From Pseudomonadales bacterium (GTDB lineage Bacteria; Pseudomonadota; Gammaproteobacteria; Pseudomonadales; Azotimanducaceae), in contig JANQKS010000106.1 in assembly GCA_028281005.1 (NCBI GenBank), positions 1 to 64,000 on the forward strand: 64,000 nucleotides of DNA, in the 5' to 3' direction. The notes beneath the pieces are model-generated. The model made no database searches, was not told where the DNA came from, and worked only from the letters and a program-made list of their open reading frames with translations. Below, piece by piece: positions 18,475-27,159 of the stretch (positions are counted from its first letter, which is position 1; each line of letters begins with the position of its first letter). A program made the translations under genes and the position numbers.

Positions 18475-19766
18475 TGTCCGCACCCGATCAACAGCAAGAC
18501 GATTTCTTTAAACAGGACAACTGGTTTACGAAATCTGTTGCCTGGGTAGACGCGCGCTTTCCGGCCACGGAAACGTTCGAATACCACATGTCGCGCTACT
18601 ACGCGCCAAAAAACTTTAACTTCTTTTATGTCTTCGGCTGGCTTGCCACCTTTGTGCTGGTGCTGCAGATTGTCACCGGCATCTGGTTAACGATGAACTA
18701 CGTGCCGTCCGGAGCTGGGGCGTTCGCGTCGGTTGAATACATCATGCGTGATGTCGAGTATGGCTGGTTGATGCGTTACCTGCATTCCACCGGGGCATCG
18801 TTTTTCTTCATTGTCGTTTATCTGCACATGTTCCGTGCGCTGCTGTATGGCTCATATCGCGGCCCGCGGGAGTTGTTGTGGATGATCGGTATGGCCATCT
18901 TCCTAGCCCTCATGGCGGAAGGCTTCTTTGGTTACCTGCTGCCCTGGGGCAACATGTCCTACTGGGGTGCCCAGGTCATCGTTTCCTTGGTTGGCGCGAT
19001 TCCGTACATTGGTCCGGACCTCATGGATTGGGTACGTGGCGACTTTCTGATGTCCGAAGCGACGCTCAACCGCTTTTTTGCCCTGCACGTGATTGCGCTG
19101 CCCTTGGTGTTGGTGATGCTGGTGTTTGTGCACTTTGTAGCGCTGCACCACGTGGGTTCCAACAACCCGGACGGCGTCGAGATCAAGAAGAACAAAGGGC
19201 CGGACGGAGTGCCGCTGGATGGCATCCCGTTCCATCCCTACTACACCGTGCATGACATCCATGCCACGGTCGTTTTCTTGTTTATCTTCTCTGTCTTCGT
19301 GTTCTTCCAACCGGAAGGGTGGGGATATTTCCTTGAGAAACCCAACTTCCAAGAAGCGGATTCGTTGAAAACGCCGGAGCTCATTGCACCGGTTTGGTAC
19401 TACACACCGTTCTACTCCATGCTACGGGCAGTGACCTTCCCGATGTTTGGGTTGGATGCGAAGTTTTGGGGTTTTGTGGTGATGGTGGCCGCCATCATCA
19501 TACCCGCCGTGTTGCCATGGCTTGACCGCAGCCCGGTGAAGTCCATGCGCTACAAGGGTAAGTGGTCAAAATTCATGTTGGCGCAATTTGTAGTGAGTTT
19601 CTTCATTCTGGGTTGGCTTGGCACCTTGGCGGCCACCGACGGTCGTACCGCAGCCGCGCAATTCTTTACGATTACTTATTTCCTCTACTTTATGTTAATG
19701 CCTTGGTACACGCGCATAGAGAAATGTAAACCTGAGCCGGAACGTGTGACGTTCAGCGGGCACTGA
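18474..19766 (+). CDS. petB: Ubiquinol-cytochrome c reductase cytochrome b
   Basis: Cytochrome b is the membrane core of complex III, holding two b hemes and both quinone sites. The 430-aa protein has eight or more hydrophobic segments; the N-terminal half includes WLMRYLHSTGASFFF and the heme-ligand histidines in LHMFRALLYGS and LHVIALPLVL, and the Qo-site motif PVWY-type appears in IAPVWYYTPFYS (the PEWY counterpart is PVWY). It is the second gene of petABC with 1-nt overlap at its start. Confidence 0.97.
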   Translation: MSAPDQQQDDFFKQDNWFTKSVAWVDARFPATETFEYHMSRYYAPKNFNFFYVFGWLATFVLVLQIVTGIWLTMNYVPSGAGAFASVEYIMRDVEYGWLMRYLHSTGASFFFIVVYLHMFRALLYGSYRGPRELLWMIGMAIFLALMAEGFFGYLLPWGNMSYWGAQVIVSLVGAIPYIGPDLMDWVRGDFLMSEATLNRFFALHVIALPLVLVMLVFVHFVALHHVGSNNPDGVEIKKNKGPDGVPLDGIPFHPYYTVHDIHATVVFLFIFSVFVFFQPEGWGYFLEKPNFQEADSLKTPELIAPVWYYTPFYSMLRAVTFPMFGLDAKFWGFVVMVAAIIIPAVLPWLDRSPVKSMRYKGKWSKFMLAQFVVSFFILGWLGTLAATDGRTAAAQFFTITYFLYFMLMPWYTRIEKCKPEPERVTFSGH

Positions 19767-19782
19767 GAGGAATCGCGCAACA

Positions 19783-20577
19783 ATGAAAAAAACCACAGCC
19801 ATCATCCTGTCTGTTTTACTGAGTCTGCCAACGCTGGGTTGGGCGGCGTCCGCGATCAACTGGGACATGGAACCGTTTGATCCGGACCTGCACGACAAGC
19901 CGTCGTTGCAAAACGGCATGCGTTTGTATGTGAACTATTGTCTCGGCTGCCACAGCTTGAAGTTTCAGCGTTACGAAATGACGGTGGACTTCCTTGGCAT
20001 TCCGCACGAGACGGCGTTAGAGAATCTGATCTTCTCAGGCCAAAAGATCGGTGAGCCGATGACAACGGCCATGGATCCAGAACTTGCTAAGAATTGGTTT
20101 GGCGCACCGCCGCCGGATCTGACTCAGGTGGCGAAGACCCGTGGCACTGAGTGGATCTACAACTTTTTGCAGACGTTCTATGATGACCCCAGCCGTCCGT
20201 TAGGGGTCAACAACAAAGTGTTTGAAAATGTCGGTATGCCTCACGTGTTGGCTGACCTCCAGGGTATACAACGCGAAGCCTGTGTTCAGGTTCCGAAGAT
20301 GGCGGAAAACGGCGGAGAAATGCGGGATCCGTTGGTTCCGGGCTTGGCCATCACCGAAGAGAAGTGCGGTGAATTAGTGGTCGATGAGGGAACCGGTTTA
20401 TACAGTGCCGACGAGTACCGCGCTGCCGTGTATGACCTCACCAATTTCTTGTACTACGTGGCAGAGCCCACGCGGTTGCAGCGCTATCGGACCGGTATTT
20501 TTGTACTGTTGTTCCTGGTCATTCTCGGCTGCTTTACCTACCTGTTGAACCGGGAGTACTGGAAAGACGTGCGCTAG
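19783..20577 (+). CDS. petC: Ubiquinol-cytochrome c reductase cytochrome c1
   Basis: Cytochrome c1 passes electrons from the Rieske protein to soluble cytochrome c. The 264-aa product has a signal peptide (MKKTTAIILSVLLSLPTLGWA), the heme motif CLGCH near residues 46-50, a likely sixth ligand Met in the second half (EPMTTAMDP region or later), and a C-terminal anchor helix (TGIFVLLFLVILGCFTYLL, about residues 238-256). It ends the petABC operon. Confidence 0.96.
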   Translation: MKKTTAIILSVLLSLPTLGWAASAINWDMEPFDPDLHDKPSLQNGMRLYVNYCLGCHSLKFQRYEMTVDFLGIPHETALENLIFSGQKIGEPMTTAMDPELAKNWFGAPPPDLTQVAKTRGTEWIYNFLQTFYDDPSRPLGVNNKVFENVGMPHVLADLQGIQREACVQVPKMAENGGEMRDPLVPGLAITEEKCGELVVDEGTGLYSADEYRAAVYDLTNFLYYVAEPTRLQRYRTGIFVLLFLVILGCFTYLLNREYWKDVR

Positions 20578-20604
20578 CCGCGCGCCTACAAATGGGGACA
20601 TAAG

Positions 20605-20666
20605 GCTGGCCGAGTGGTACCACGGCCAGCATCACCTGGCCTAAGGCTTCGATCCGGTGCCTTAGG
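20605..20666. other. Two adjacent hairpins between petC and sspA
   Basis: GCTGGCCG (20605-20612) pairs with CGGCCAGC (20623-20630), and CCTAAGGC (20640-20647) pairs with GCCTTAGG (20659-20666), each an 8-bp perfect stem. No T-tract follows. They probably end or stabilise the petABC transcript, or lie in the sspA leader. Confidence 0.5.
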
Positions 20667-20711
20667 TCTGTCTAACTACTTCGCTTAATTTATCGCAAAG
20701 GTGTCTACTCC

Positions 20712-21344
20712 ATGAGCATAGTCACAAAACGATCGTCAATGACACTGTTCTCGGATGCCCGGGATCACTATTCACACCGCGTACGTATGGTACTGGCAGA
20801 AAAAGGAGTGACTGTCGATATCGTTGACGTCGATCCCAGCAAGAAGCCCGAAGACCTTGCGGAAATTAACCCCTACAACAGTCTGCCGACTTTGTTGGAC
20901 CGTGACCTCGTGCTCTACGAAGCAAACGTCATCATGGAGTATCTTGACGAGCGTTTCCCACATCCACCGCTATTGCCGGTATACCCGGTACAGCGAGCGC
21001 TCACCCGTTTGTGGATTACCCGGGTCGAAAAAGAGTGGAGCACGCGCCTGGATGTGCTCATGGCTGGCAAAGGCCGTGAGACGGTAATTACCAAGGCGCG
21101 TAAAGAGTTGCGCGAAAGCATCATCGCCATCGCGCCAATTTTCGGGGAAAAGCCCTACTTCATGAACGAAGAGTTTTCGTTGGTGGATTGCTGTGTTGCC
21201 CCGATTCTTTGGCGCCTTAAAGAAGTGGGTATCACCCTGCCGGAGAAATCAACGCGCCCGTTGCTCAAGTACATGCAGACCATGTTTGAGCGGGATGCGT
21301 TCCGCGCCAGTCTCACTGAGGCTGAAATCGAGATGCAAGAGTGA
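20712..21344 (+). CDS. sspA: Stringent starvation protein A
   Basis: SspA is a glutathione-S-transferase-fold protein that binds RNA polymerase and alters transcription under starvation and in virulence regulation. The 210-aa product has the thioredoxin-like N-terminal domain (TLFSDARDHYSHRVRMVLAEKG) and the all-helical GST C-terminal domain; INPYNSLPTL carries the cis-proline. It overlaps sspB by 4 nt and follows petC, the Pseudomonas arrangement. Confidence 0.96.
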   Translation: MSIVTKRSSMTLFSDARDHYSHRVRMVLAEKGVTVDIVDVDPSKKPEDLAEINPYNSLPTLLDRDLVLYEANVIMEYLDERFPHPPLLPVYPVQRALTRLWITRVEKEWSTRLDVLMAGKGRETVITKARKELRESIIAIAPIFGEKPYFMNEEFSLVDCCVAPILWRLKEVGITLPEKSTRPLLKYMQTMFERDAFRASLTEAEIEMQE

Positions 21345-21784
21345 AACCTCAGCGCCCCTACCTCTTGCGGGCGTTGTATGAGTGGCTGGTAGACAGCAAC
21401 GACGTGCCGTACATACTGGTTGATGCCCATGCAGCGGACGTGCAAGTCCCCACGGAACACGTCAAAGACGGTCAGATTGTGCTGAATCTAGGGCCTGAAG
21501 CGGTCCGTGACTTAGCGCTTGAACAAGACTATGTGATGTGCAGCAGCCGCTTCTCTGGCCGGGCCTATGAACTTTACTTACCCATGGCCAGCATACGCGC
21601 CATATATGGCCGCGATACGCGCCAAGGCATGGTGTTTCCCGAAGAGGAGTTCAGCGACACTGCGGTTGCTGACAATTTAGCCAACGCAGCCCCGGATGAA
21701 GCTGGAAAGCCGGACAAGGCGCAGAAGGCAGACAATCCGGAGAAAAAAGGCGGCAGCGACAAACCACCACTCCGCTTGGTTTAG
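21341..21784 (+). CDS. sspB: ClpXP specificity-enhancing factor SspB
   Basis: SspB tethers ssrA-tagged and other substrates to ClpXP. The 147-aa protein has the conserved dimeric substrate-binding domain (PYLLRALYEWLVDSNDVPYILVDA, then MASIRAIYGRDTRQGM) and a flexible charged linker ending in the ClpX-binding tail KPPLRLV. The start is GTG, overlapping the sspA stop. Confidence 0.96.
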   Translation: MKPQRPYLLRALYEWLVDSNDVPYILVDAHAADVQVPTEHVKDGQIVLNLGPEAVRDLALEQDYVMCSSRFSGRAYELYLPMASIRAIYGRDTRQGMVFPEEEFSDTAVADNLANAAPDEAGKPDKAQKADNPEKKGGSDKPPLRLV

Positions 21785-21824
21785 GGCGCCGCACGATTGG
21801 CGCTGGGCTCAAGCAGAGTCCAAT

Positions 21825-22361
21825 TCATAGATATTCAAACACTTTCACGATCTTCTGTACGCCGTACACTTGCGAAGTGACTTTCACCGCGTTGTCCGCC
21901 TGGGCGCGGGTCAGTAAACCCATCAAATAGACCACACCGTTTTCCGTGACGACCTTGGTTTTTGTGCCGTAGGCCTCGTCGGACACAATCAAACGAGACT
22001 TCACCTTGGTGGTCAACCAACTGTCATTGGTGCGAGCCATCAATGAGATTGGGCCACCGACAGTCAGTTCGTTGTGCACCTTGCGTACCCGCTGCAGGCT
22101 TTGCGCCACTTCGGCGGCTTTATCCCGCAACGCTTCGCTCGCGACTTGCCCAGCGAGGAGGATCACACCGTTGTAAGACACCACCACGAGGTGAGAGCCC
22201 TTAAATCCGGGGTCGGATCTGCGGATTTCCCGTTTCACCATCGGTTCAAGCACGGCGTCATCGATAAAAACGCCGGGTGTACGCTTGCTGGGGTCGCTTA
22301 CGCAACCGGCTAACAAGGCAATGAACAGAATGTTAAGGGGGAGTTTTGATGCGTGCGCCAT
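21825..22361 (-). CDS. dolP: Outer-membrane lipoprotein DolP (YraP), dual BON domains
   Basis: DolP is an outer-membrane lipoprotein linked to envelope integrity and BAM function, binding anionic lipids at division sites. The 178-aa form chosen starts MAHASKLPLNILFIALLAGC, giving a lipobox LLAGC with the acylated cysteine at residue 20. Two BON domains follow (about residues 45-110 and 120-178). diaA, usual upstream partner between yraN and dolP, is missing. Confidence 0.9.
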   Translation of the reverse strand: MAHASKLPLNILFIALLAGCVSDPSKRTPGVFIDDAVLEPMVKREIRRSDPGFKGSHLVVVSYNGVILLAGQVASEALRDKAAEVAQSLQRVRKVHNELTVGGPISLMARTNDSWLTTKVKSRLIVSDEAYGTKTKVVTENGVVYLMGLLTRAQADNAVKVTSQVYGVQKIVKVFEYL

Positions 22362-22418
22362 AAGTACATGTACAGCTAATTTGGGAGGCGCTAGTTTGGG
22401 GGTGGAACTCACCTCGCG

Positions 22419-22811
22419 TCAACGGTGACTGGCAGAATTAGCGCTAAATGCGCCCGCGATCCAATTGATGTCTGGGGCCTGCAGCGTTCCGCTCAAGGCA
22501 ACCACGTCGAAGCGGCAGGGCCATTGGGCGTATTGCCGATGCAGTTGCTGGAAGCGCTGGGCACTGCGCGTTAACCGTGTGCGTTTGGTGTGAGTCACGC
22601 TGGCCAGCGCGCCGCCATAATTTTGAGCGGCGCGGTAACGTACTTCAACAAACACTAAGATCTGCGCTTGCAACTTGGACTTGTCGCGCATGACCAAATC
22701 GATCTCGCCGGTCTTGCAGCTGAAGTTGCGTTTGATCAGGCGCAACCCCGCAGCACGCAAATATTTGAGCGCGGCGTCTTCAGCTTGTTGGCCGATGCGC
22801 TGGGTGCGCAT
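22419..22811 (-). CDS. yraN: UPF0102 family protein YraN
   Basis: This is a small protein of the UPF0102 family with a predicted endonuclease-like (Holliday-junction-resolvase-type) fold and unclear function. The 130-aa product shows the family pattern GQQAEDAALKYLRAAG, then KTGEIDLVMRD and VFVEVRYR, which together carry the putative D-(E/V)xK-type residues. It lies 5 nt downstream of lpoA and just ahead of dolP in the conserved lpoA-yraN-(diaA)-dolP order. Confidence 0.92.
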   Translation of the reverse strand: MRTQRIGQQAEDAALKYLRAAGLRLIKRNFSCKTGEIDLVMRDKSKLQAQILVFVEVRYRAAQNYGGALASVTHTKRTRLTRSAQRFQQLHRQYAQWPCRFDVVALSGTLQAPDINWIAGAFSANSASHR

Positions 22812-22816
22812 TGCGC

Positions 22817-24598
22817 TTAATTTGGTGTTAGCCGCTCACCGCCGCGGCCGATGCGGCTGACGCTCAGGTCACGGCGAAACTTGCCGCCGCGTTCAAGCCA
22901 CAAGTACCCCGTCGCGCCGGGCAGAGCGACTTGGCTATCCGGCTGCAGGATAGGCAGCCAAGTGGCCAGCCGATAGGCGTCGTAGCCCAGCGCGTAGAGC
23001 TCACCAAGCGGGTCTTTCTGCAGATTGAAGGCGCTGCGAATGGCTTGCTGCTGGGCATCAGGGGCCGCGAACACGGGCATTTCGGTCAGCTCAAAACCCG
23101 CCAAGCTGGCTAACTCGTCGCCGATTGCCGCTTGGGACGTGGCGAATACAGGTAAGTTATCGGCGAAGTGGAACTTTAGGGCGGGGACCAGTGCTTGGGC
23201 TTCAACCTGCGTGGTCAGCGCAATGACCGCATCCAGATCGCCGCGTGCGCGCGGTAAAAACTCCAATGGCTCACCGAGAATATTGGCAATTTCGTTTTTG
23301 CGGGTTTCACTGGCGGCCACCTGCATCGCCTCACCAACCGCGTTGGTCAGTCCGCGGATGTTCTGGAACGGCGCCGCGGTCAGCGGGTAAGGCCACGCTT
23401 CGTTATAGGCTACCAAGGCGCGTTGGGCCCAGCGCGCTTGGCTGTGCACCACCAACAATCGCTCCGCGCCGCTGAGCAATACATGGTCTGCCAGGGAAGC
23501 CGCTTCGTCCTCAATGGCGATGCCAAACTGAAACAGCGGCGCAGGCGGCGGCGCTAACTCGGTCGGATTTAAGCCAGCGGCGGGTTGCGCCGGATTGTCT
23601 GACTCGTCCAGGTAGTTCAGCACCAAACGGGGTGTGTTGTCGAATTGGGTGAGGGTGACAAAGGCTTCGACATCGTCTTTGATGAGTGGCCCGATCAGCA
23701 CGTCAGCCCCTTCGCGCAGCGCCTGTTCATACAACTGGCTGATGGGCGCTTCCCCGGTGTCGTAAATGCGAACCTCTGGACGGCCTTCACCGCGCTCACC
23801 TAAGTAAGCTGCAATCAAGCCGTCGCGCACGGCGACACCGGCTGCCGCAAATGCGCCGGACAGGGGTAACAACAGGCCAATTTGGGGGGGTCGATATTCA
23901 CTTAAGTTGCGCAATGCGGTGGGGGGCTGCAAGCGCGCGGGATGGTTCGGATAGCGTGTTTGCCAATCCCGCCAAGCTTGTAACTGGCCGGTAATGGAAC
24001 CGGCGGTCCTTATGTTTTCCTGCAGCAACCACCAAGCGTGATGCTCGGCGTCGGTAAACGCCTCGGGCGCACGGCGTGCGCGACTCAGCGCCAGCCAAAT
24101 GCGTTCGTTAATGTCCGCCGGCAGCCAAGTGTCCGCAGCACCGGCGAGTAAGCTCGCCTGGATGTAGCCGTCCGCGCTGCATCGGTAATTCGACAGGGCA
24201 CTACAGATCTCCGCAAGCAGCAGGTAGTCTGCGCCGTTAAACTCTGCCAGGCTCGCCATCGCTTGCTCCGCCTGAGCGACTCTGCCTAAGGCAAATAAAG
24301 CTTCTGCCGAAGCGCGCGCGCGGGTGTCGAGCTGGGTGGCGCTAAGCCCGGCGGTGGGTATGGCGGTAAGCGTATCCAGCGCTTGCTCATAGGCGCCGTT
24401 AAACACCAGCACCCGAGCGGCCAACAAACGCAGCCCTGCTGCTTTTGTTGCCGGCGCCAGCTGCGCTTCGCGTAACAGTGCGTATGCGTCAGTGGCGCCT
24501 AGATCAGATTCGCGTGGGCTACTAATACTAACCGGCGTGCTTTGACAGGCCGACATTGTCAAAATGACGGCCAGTGAGATAAGGAAACGTGACAACAT
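22817..24598 (-). CDS. lpoA: Outer-membrane lipoprotein LpoA, PBP1A activator
   Basis: LpoA is an outer-membrane lipoprotein that reaches through the periplasm to activate the peptidoglycan synthase PBP1A. The real start is the ATG at 24598 (MLSRFLISLAVILTMSAC, lipobox cysteine at residue 18); the 715-aa ORF in the track extends 122 codons into the rsmI region. The resulting 593 aa has an N-terminal TPR-like helical domain and a C-terminal LppC/periplasmic-binding-like domain (from about residue 245, IGLLLPLSGAFAAAG). Its start codon overlaps that of rsmI on the other strand. Confidence 0.93.
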   Translation of the reverse strand: MLSRFLISLAVILTMSACQSTPVSISSPRESDLGATDAYALLREAQLAPATKAAGLRLLAARVLVFNGAYEQALDTLTAIPTAGLSATQLDTRARASAEALFALGRVAQAEQAMASLAEFNGADYLLLAEICSALSNYRCSADGYIQASLLAGAADTWLPADINERIWLALSRARRAPEAFTDAEHHAWWLLQENIRTAGSITGQLQAWRDWQTRYPNHPARLQPPTALRNLSEYRPPQIGLLLPLSGAFAAAGVAVRDGLIAAYLGERGEGRPEVRIYDTGEAPISQLYEQALREGADVLIGPLIKDDVEAFVTLTQFDNTPRLVLNYLDESDNPAQPAAGLNPTELAPPPAPLFQFGIAIEDEAASLADHVLLSGAERLLVVHSQARWAQRALVAYNEAWPYPLTAAPFQNIRGLTNAVGEAMQVAASETRKNEIANILGEPLEFLPRARGDLDAVIALTTQVEAQALVPALKFHFADNLPVFATSQAAIGDELASLAGFELTEMPVFAAPDAQQQAIRSAFNLQKDPLGELYALGYDAYRLATWLPILQPDSQVALPGATGYLWLERGGKFRRDLSVSRIGRGGERLTPN

Positions 24599-25436
24599 GA
24601 CTGGGCGACGCAACACAGGTGTCCTATATATGGTGGCTACCCCTATTGGGCACCTTGGCGACCTTTCTCGTCGAGCGGAACAAGTCTTGCAACAGGTGCA
24701 GATAGTGGCAGCAGAGGATACCAGACGGACCCGTGTGCTGTTAGAGCACATTGGCCACCGCGCGCCTGAATTGCTGAGTATGCACGAACACAACGAACAA
24801 GCCATGGTGGCGCAGCTATTGGGGCGCCTACAAGCGGGTGATTCGGTGGCCGTCGTCTCCGATGCCGGGACGCCGCTGCTGAACGACCCGGGTTTCCCGC
24901 TGGTGCAAGCCGCCCACGAAGCCGAGATCCAAGTCGTTCCCATTCCGGGCGCTTGCGCGATCACGGCAGCACTCAGCGTCTGCCCATTGCCATGTCAGTC
25001 CTTTCGCTACATCGGCTTCCTAGCCACTAAAGCGTCCTCCCGCCAACAAGCTTTGGCAGCCCACCTTAGTCTGGGCGACGCCGTGGTTTTCCTCGAATCG
25101 CCCCGCCGCATCCTCACCACCCTGCAAGACCTCGCCGCACTCACTGATCGCCGCATCATGCTGGCTCGGGAGCTCACCAAACAATACGAGACACTGTACG
25201 TCGGCACCGCGGCGGAACTCATCACCCAGTTAGTTGAACAACCCAAGGGTGAATTCACCGGCATCATTGAGGCCGGAGCCCCGCAAAGCGTCAGCCACGA
25301 CCACCAGAGCGTCTTAACACTGCTGCTGCAAGAGCTGCCGCCCACCAAAGCCGCCAAAATTGCCGCGGCTATCTGCAACACCAAGAAGTCGGACATGTAC
25401 GACCTCGCCCTATCTTTGTCCGGTAAGGATAATTGA
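24597..25436 (+). CDS. rsmI: 16S rRNA (cytidine-1402-2'-O)-methyltransferase RsmI
   Basis: RsmI 2'-O-methylates C1402 in the decoding centre of 16S rRNA. The 279-aa product belongs to the tetrapyrrole-methylase fold: LYMVATPIGHLGDLSRRA, AAEDTRRTRVLLEH, VVSDAGTPLLNDPG and RELTKQYET are all family hallmarks. The chosen ATG (AAGGA 11 nt upstream) matches the family start; an ATG 33 nt earlier is possible but lies deeper inside lpoA. It is divergent from lpoA with overlapping start codons. Confidence 0.95.
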   Translation: MTGRRNTGVLYMVATPIGHLGDLSRRAEQVLQQVQIVAAEDTRRTRVLLEHIGHRAPELLSMHEHNEQAMVAQLLGRLQAGDSVAVVSDAGTPLLNDPGFPLVQAAHEAEIQVVPIPGACAITAALSVCPLPCQSFRYIGFLATKASSRQQALAAHLSLGDAVVFLESPRRILTTLQDLAALTDRRIMLARELTKQYETLYVGTAAELITQLVEQPKGEFTGIIEAGAPQSVSHDHQSVLTLLLQELPPTKAAKIAAAICNTKKSDMYDLALSLSGKDN

Positions 25437-25760
25437 CGCCCAGTAGTAGTGACCACGGCGGTGGGGTGGATAGGCCCCTCGTCGGCATGTTTAGGTGCTG
25501 CGACGACCCCCAAGTGAAGCCCTTCAATACCGCGAGTTGTTGACACCAAAGGCGCAGGGGGCCAGAGCCCATGTTCAGGAGCGTCGCGCGCATGGACGCG
25601 CGCGCGCAGCTACAGGGATGTATTCACCGCGGTCCTGAACATGGGCTCTGGCCCCCTGTGCCGAACGAGTCCGACAATCAACTTCGGCAGCGATTTGAGG
25701 AAACCACACCTTGCAAAAGCGGCGTTGTGAATCCCCATTAACCCGTCTAGTCTGTCCCCA
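25437..25760. other. rsmI-rnpB intergenic region
   Basis: This 324-bp gap holds fold-back element C (25551-25662) and the rnpB promoter region. The sequence just before rnpB has a weak -10 like TAGTCT near 25748. No protein gene is supported; the minus-strand ORFs here are artefacts of the structured RNA and the repeat. Confidence 0.6.
25551..25662 (+). repeat. Fold-back element C
   Basis: Thirty-base arms (25551-25580 and 25633-25662) pair at 29 positions plus one G-T (G-U in plus-strand RNA). The 52-nt core begins GCGTCGCGCGCATGGACG; hairpin I is GCGCGC/GCGCGC with loop ATGGAC and hairpin II is TACA/TGTA around GGGA. The core differs from the reverse complement of element D at a single base, although the arms are entirely different. 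Confidence 0.9.
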
Positions 25761-26103
<343 letters not shown>

Positions 26104-26181
26104 TACTCTTCAGTTCCTGCTAGGAGCTTGTACGGAAGGGCTTGCAGACAGGCTTTTACTGAATGGTTTGCAGTTCGATCC

Positions 26182-26293
26182 GGTCGCAGGGCTTCAACCT
26201 CACTTTCAGGACCGCGGTGAATACATCCCTGTAGCTGCGCGCGCGCGTCCGTGCGCGCGACGCTCCTGAAAGTGAGGTTGAAGCCCCACGACC
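26182..26293 (-). repeat. Fold-back element D (reverse orientation)
   Basis: Thirty-base arms (26182-26211, 26264-26293) pair at 28 positions. The two mismatches are A-C and C-A on the plus strand, so both become G-U in minus-strand RNA, the core-sense direction. The 52-nt core is the reverse complement of element C with one difference, in the loop of hairpin I (ACGGAC instead of ATGGAC). Confidence 0.9.
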
Positions 26294-26523
26294 TGCTGAT
26301 GTCAGCAACATCTGGTGTTAAATGGTTTCGCTAGTTTCGTTCGCGCGGATCTTAGTGTAGTTGGGTATTACCAACCTTCTCTTTATTCCAAAAAACTCAC
26401 AAACTTAATGTAGATTCTAGGTAGCGGGCCTAGGTTGTCGAATGACCTCGCATTCTTTCTCAAGAAGCGCCCTGGGATGGCAAAATTTCCTTATTTTTCC
26501 GTAAGTTATGCCTCATTACCTGC

Positions 26524-26551
26524 TTGACTCGGCTTCACCCGACTCTATAGT
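26524..26551 (+). promoter_or_regulatory. Sigma-70 promoter of the dcw cluster (Pmra)
   Basis: TTGACT (26524-26529) and TATAGT (26546-26551) are spaced by 16 bp, a strong match. Initiation would fall near 26558, at the edge of the MraZ box, leaving a leader of about 140 nt before mraZ. Confidence 0.72.
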
Positions 26552-26559
26552 GTCGTAAA

Positions 26560-26586
26560 TTGGGTTAAAGTGGAGAAATGTGGGTA
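26560..26586 (+). promoter_or_regulatory. MraZ-binding box, three 10-bp-spaced TGGGN repeats
   Basis: TGGGT (26561), TGGAG (26571) and TGGGT (26581) recur at exact 10-bp intervals just downstream of the promoter, the known arrangement of MraZ operators. This predicts autorepression of the dcw operon by MraZ. Confidence 0.8.
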
Positions 26587-26700
26587 TTTTGCGCTATCTA
26601 TTGTCGATAGTGATTCAAAATCAGGCGTTGGCGATGTGCGGTCCTCTGTTGTGTAAGGGGTGTTTGCATATTGCCGGATTTGGCCACCCTCCGATACACC

Positions 26701-27159
26701 ATGTTTCGCGGCATCAACAATGTGACGTTAGACGGCAAAGGTCGTATGGCCTTGCCGGCGCGCAATCGCGAAACAGTGCATTTGGCGGGGGACGGCAAAA
26801 TTGTTCTGACCATCGACGTCAATGAACCCTGCTTGCTCCTCTACCCGCTCCCGGAATGGGAGGTTGTGCAACGCAAATTGGAAGGTTTATCCAATATCAA
26901 TCCGCGTGCGCGGATGTTGCAGCGTCTGTTAATCGGGCATGCCACTGACTTGGAGTTGGATGCCAACGGCCGAGTGCTGATTCCCAGCATGTTGCGTGAA
27001 TACGCCGATTTAACAAAGAAGTTGGTCCTGGTCGGCCAGGGCAACAAGATCGAGCTGTGGTCAGAAGACCAATGGCGTGAACGCATGCAGGCATGGCTGG
27101 AGTCGGATACTGCAGAGTTGCTGGCAGATGGGGATGCGTTCACCGGATTGTCGGTTTAG
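26701..27159 (+). CDS. mraZ: Transcriptional regulator MraZ
   Basis: MraZ is a ring-shaped AbrB-fold DNA-binding protein that represses its own dcw operon. The 152-aa product starts MFRGINNVTLDGKGRMALPARNR and has two SpoVT/AbrB-like repeats, the second around LELDANGRVLIPSMLREY, each with the DxxGR(M/V) pattern. The ATG at 26701 is the family start. Its operator box lies 115 bp upstream. The stop overlaps the rsmH GTG. Confidence 0.97.
   Translation: MFRGINNVTLDGKGRMALPARNRETVHLAGDGKIVLTIDVNEPCLLLYPLPEWEVVQRKLEGLSNINPRARMLQRLLIGHATDLELDANGRVLIPSMLREYADLTKKLVLVGQGNKIELWSEDQWRERMQAWLESDTAELLADGDAFTGLSV

Larger units (their letters stand above)
26104..26700. other. rnpB-mraZ intergenic region
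   Basis: Element D occupies 26182-26293. Beyond it the sequence becomes AT-richer, with a short palindrome TGCTGATGTCAGCA (from 26293) and a weak GTTGG/CCAAC hairpin followed by a pyrimidine-rich run (26360-26385). The mra promoter and MraZ box lie at 26524-26586. No gene is supported apart from spurious short ORFs. Confidence 0.55.

Noticed and set aside
25551-25662. Fold-back elements as intrinsic terminators
   Set aside because: No T-tract follows the arms in any copy on either strand, the stems are much longer than usual, and A/B lie between divergent genes.
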